Assembly: GCA_003648125.1 (NCBI GenBank)
Contig: QMOE01000036.1
Location: 1 to 10,197 of the forward strand
DNA from: Chloroflexota bacterium
GTDB taxonomy: Bacteria; Chloroflexota; Anaerolineae; B4-G1
Length of the DNA stretch: 10,197 bases
Direction of reading: 5' to 3'
Every line of letters begins with the position of its first letter. Positions within the stretch are counted from its first letter, which is position 1. Of this stretch, positions 6,798 to 10,197 are shown in pieces. The position numbers and the translations under genes are program-made. The notes beneath the pieces were generated by a model that was not told the origin of the DNA, did no database searches, and saw only the letters and a program-made list of their open reading frames with translations.

Positions 6798-8208
6798 CCT
6801 GTATCCTGTTCCCTTGCATGTCCGCTGGAACCGGCAGCCCGAAAGCGTTCAGGATCGTCGGCGCGACGTCCATGAGCTGGCGGTCTGCCACTCGCCGCCC
6901 GCCGCCTGACGACTGCGGGTCGGCCAGGATGAACATGCCGTTCTCGGCGTGATTGGCGTCGTCCGGGCCGGTGTCGTTCTCAAAGGTGTAGATGCCGCCG
7001 TGCCCAAAGCTGCCCACCGAGCGCCAGGCGAGATCGCCGAAATAGACGATCAGATCGGGCGGGACGTTGCGCACTTGCCGGTAGACCTGGTGCGGCTTAA
7101 AGACCCGCGTCCCGATGTCACTGCCGTCTGGCGCGGGGATGGAGCGAATTGCCTCGGCGATCTCGTCGCGGAACGATTCGTACTCTGCGGCTGGGATCGT
7201 GCCTTTCGGCTCGCGCCCCTCCACGTTGAGAAAGATGCGGGCGTAATAGCCGCCGGAACCCCACACTTTTGTTTTACCCCAATCCACCTTGACCTTGCTA
7301 AAGGGAATCGGCCCCTCACCCTCCGGCTCCTCCTGCAACACGAGGAGCCCCTCCCGGCGCAGCCACTCGTTGACGCACAGGCCGCCGTGCATCGCCTTGA
7401 CGCCGTGATCGGAGACGACCAGGACGAACGTTCCTTTTGGAATCCGCTCCAGCAGTGTCCCGATCTGTTGGTCCAGATGGACATAGTAATCGCGGATAGA
7501 GTAGAGGTATTTGTTGCCCGGCTCGTGCCTGGGGTGAGTGACGTCGTGATACTTCCACATCCCGTGGTGAATCCGGTCCACCCCCATATCCACGAACATG
7601 AAAAAATCCCACGGCTTGGTTTCCATCAGATAGCGCATCACCTTGAACTGTTTGTCGTTCATGGTGTAGATTTGTCGCAGCAGGTAATCCTTGTCCTCGG
7701 TGCGGAACTGGCGCACGTCCACGTCATATTCCTCGCCGTCCAGGACGCGGTCGATCTCGTAGCGCAGCTCGTTGGGGTAGGTGTATTGCCGCTCCACCGA
7801 CGGGGTGAGAAAGCTAGAGATGAGATGGCCGTTGACCGGTCGAATCGGGTAGGTCTGCGGCACGCCGACCACGATGACTTGTTTGCCAGCCTGGCCCAGT
7901 ATATCCCAAACCCGCTTTTCCTTGACCGCCGCGCCGGTGGCGATGGACATCTTGTCGTAAGAGTGATCGGCCCGGTTGCGGAAGCCATAAAAGCCGAGCA
8001 CGCCGGGGTCCTTGCTGCTGAGCATCGAACTCCAGGCCGGCACGGTGATGGCGGGGATGGACGACATCAGGTTGCCGTAAATCCCCCGCTCCATCAAGCC
8101 GCGCAGATTAGGCAGCCGGTCGCGCCAGGTATCGAAAACCAATTCGGGTGAACCGCAGTCCAGGCCGATGACCAGTACTTTTTTCTTTTTACGTAGGAAT
8201 TTGAACAT
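6787..8208 (-). CDS. Alkaline-phosphatase-superfamily phosphohydrolase (type I phosphodiesterase/COG3379-like)
   Basis: 473 residues from the ATG at 8208, chosen because GGGAGG lies 6 bases upstream; the in-frame extension to 8310 reads through a hairpin repeat and the end of the previous gene. A basic stretch RKKKK (6-10) precedes VLVIGLDCGSP with metal ligand Asp17. AITVPAW carries the predicted nucleophile Thr55; VDRIHHGMW gives Asp211 and His215, SDHGV gives Asp267 and His268, and NHAENG gives His420, which together complete the two-metal site of this superfamily. No signal peptide or membrane helix, so cytoplasmic. No sulfatase CxPxR motif. Substrate unknown; relatives hydrolyse phosphomono- or diesters. 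It follows sat-cysC by 73 bases and overlaps era, so it may belong to both transcription units. A link to sulfate activation is inferred from position only. Confidence 0.87.
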   Translation of the reverse strand: MFKFLRKKKKVLVIGLDCGSPELVFDTWRDRLPNLRGLMERGIYGNLMSSIPAITVPAWSSMLSSKDPGVLGFYGFRNRADHSYDKMSIATGAAVKEKRVWDILGQAGKQVIVVGVPQTYPIRPVNGHLISSFLTPSVERQYTYPNELRYEIDRVLDGEEYDVDVRQFRTEDKDYLLRQIYTMNDKQFKVMRYLMETKPWDFFMFVDMGVDRIHHGMWKYHDVTHPRHEPGNKYLYSIRDYYVHLDQQIGTLLERIPKGTFVLVVSDHGVKAMHGGLCVNEWLRREGLLVLQEEPEGEGPIPFSKVKVDWGKTKVWGSGGYYARIFLNVEGREPKGTIPAAEYESFRDEIAEAIRSIPAPDGSDIGTRVFKPHQVYRQVRNVPPDLIVYFGDLAWRSVGSFGHGGIYTFENDTGPDDANHAENGMFILADPQSSGGGRRVADRQLMDVAPTILNAFGLPVPADMQGNRIQDAR

Positions 8209-8214
8209 GTTATT

Positions 8215-8234
8215 CCTCCCGTCCCTCAGGGAGG
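8215..8234 (-). promoter_or_regulatory. Ribosome-binding site with complementary upstream CCTCCC (possible masking hairpin)
   Basis: On the minus strand CCTCCC (8234-8229), loop TGAGGGAC and GGGAGG (8220-8215) can pair as 6 bp, hiding the Shine-Dalgarno sequence of the phosphohydrolase gene. The three outer CCT bases also belong to the long hairpin at 8232-8267, so the two structures exclude one another. Function is inferred. Confidence 0.4.
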
Positions 8235-8267
8235 TGCCCGGCACTTGAGCCCAAGTGCCGGGCACCT
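8232..8267. repeat. Perfect 15-bp hairpin between sat-cysC and the phosphohydrolase gene
   Basis: AGGTGCCCGGCACTT (8232-8246), loop GAGCCC, AAGTGCCGGGCACCT (8253-8267). The stem starts 15 bases after the sat-cysC stop. There is no T-run on either side in either direction, so it is not a canonical intrinsic terminator. It looks like a REP-type palindrome, or an mRNA-stabilising/processing hairpin inside an operon. Confidence 0.75.
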
Positions 8268-8281
8268 TAATCAGAGCTTTG

Positions 8282-10069
<1,788 letters not shown>

Positions 10070-10120
10070 TCATTTGGGTGTGTTTCATTTGATTTGGGAG
10101 CATCCAACACAGATACGACT

Positions 10121-10197
10121 GCGCAGCAGCGAGCGCTGGTTGAGTAGGCCCGAAGGGCTGTATCGAAACCCTTGTACTGAGCCTGTCGAAGTGAAGC
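10121..10197. repeat. Dispersed-type intergenic repeat upstream of sat-cysC (runs off the window)
   Basis: Read on the minus strand it joins a CTTCGACAGGCTCAGTAC unit (about 10190-10173) to TTTCGATACAGCCC-TTC-GGGC (a 4-bp GC stem with a 3-base loop), then CTACTCAACCAGCG. Both units are widely scattered in intergenic DNA of many bacteria (general knowledge, not searched). The remaining leader, 10043-10120, is AT-richer and holds the GGAGG site at 10054-10058 but no gene; no convincing promoter was identified. Confidence 0.6.

Noticed and set aside
6949..8151. 400-codon open frame on the plus strand, antisense to the phosphohydrolase gene
   Set aside because: The opposite strand encodes a protein with a complete two-metal active site; the plus-strand product has no recognisable motif and no ribosome site. 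It is a GC-driven shadow frame.

Overview
The window (about 58-60% GC by eye) looks like chromosomal DNA of an uncultured-type bacterium, most likely Chloroflexota (Anaerolineae-like). That placement is an inference from style: exported proteins with Pro/Thr 'TPTP' linkers and PPC repeats, a DUF4352-like/sortase-fold membrane protein, a fused ATP sulfurylase-APS kinase, and intergenic repeats built of CTCTGTG-type units. No rRNA, tRNA, CRISPR array, transposase or phage gene was seen.

Layout. At the left edge the 3' part of ribF runs rightward and ends in a bidirectional hairpin terminator (782-811) shared with the convergent leftward genes. Everything else is on the minus strand, so transcription order is right to left: a fused sat-cysC gene (10042-8282), an alkaline-phosphatase-superfamily phosphohydrolase (8208-6787), era (6797-5859, overlapping the previous gene by 11 bases), a repeat-filled gap, guaB (5647-4136) with its own hairpin terminator, then a two-gene unit with a good sigma-70-type promoter (4041-4069): a secreted three-PPC-domain protein (3994-2219) and a membrane-anchored protein with a degenerate sortase-like domain (2196-832).

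How the genes fit together. sat-cysC should make PAPS from sulfate. The next gene is a metal-dependent phospho/sulfo-ester hydrolase that might act on a related product, but this is only suggested by adjacency. Era and RibF are housekeeping. The IMP dehydrogenase belongs to the unusual 503-residue subtype known from the protozoan Tritrichomonas foetus, with the catalytic residues at identical positions. The secreted/membrane pair at 832-3994 is the least understood part. It is an independently transcribed envelope unit in which the sortase-like domain appears to have lost all three catalytic residues. Intergenic DNA holds several palindromic or repeat elements, including a hairpin that may compete with a structure masking the ribosome-binding site of the phosphohydrolase gene.
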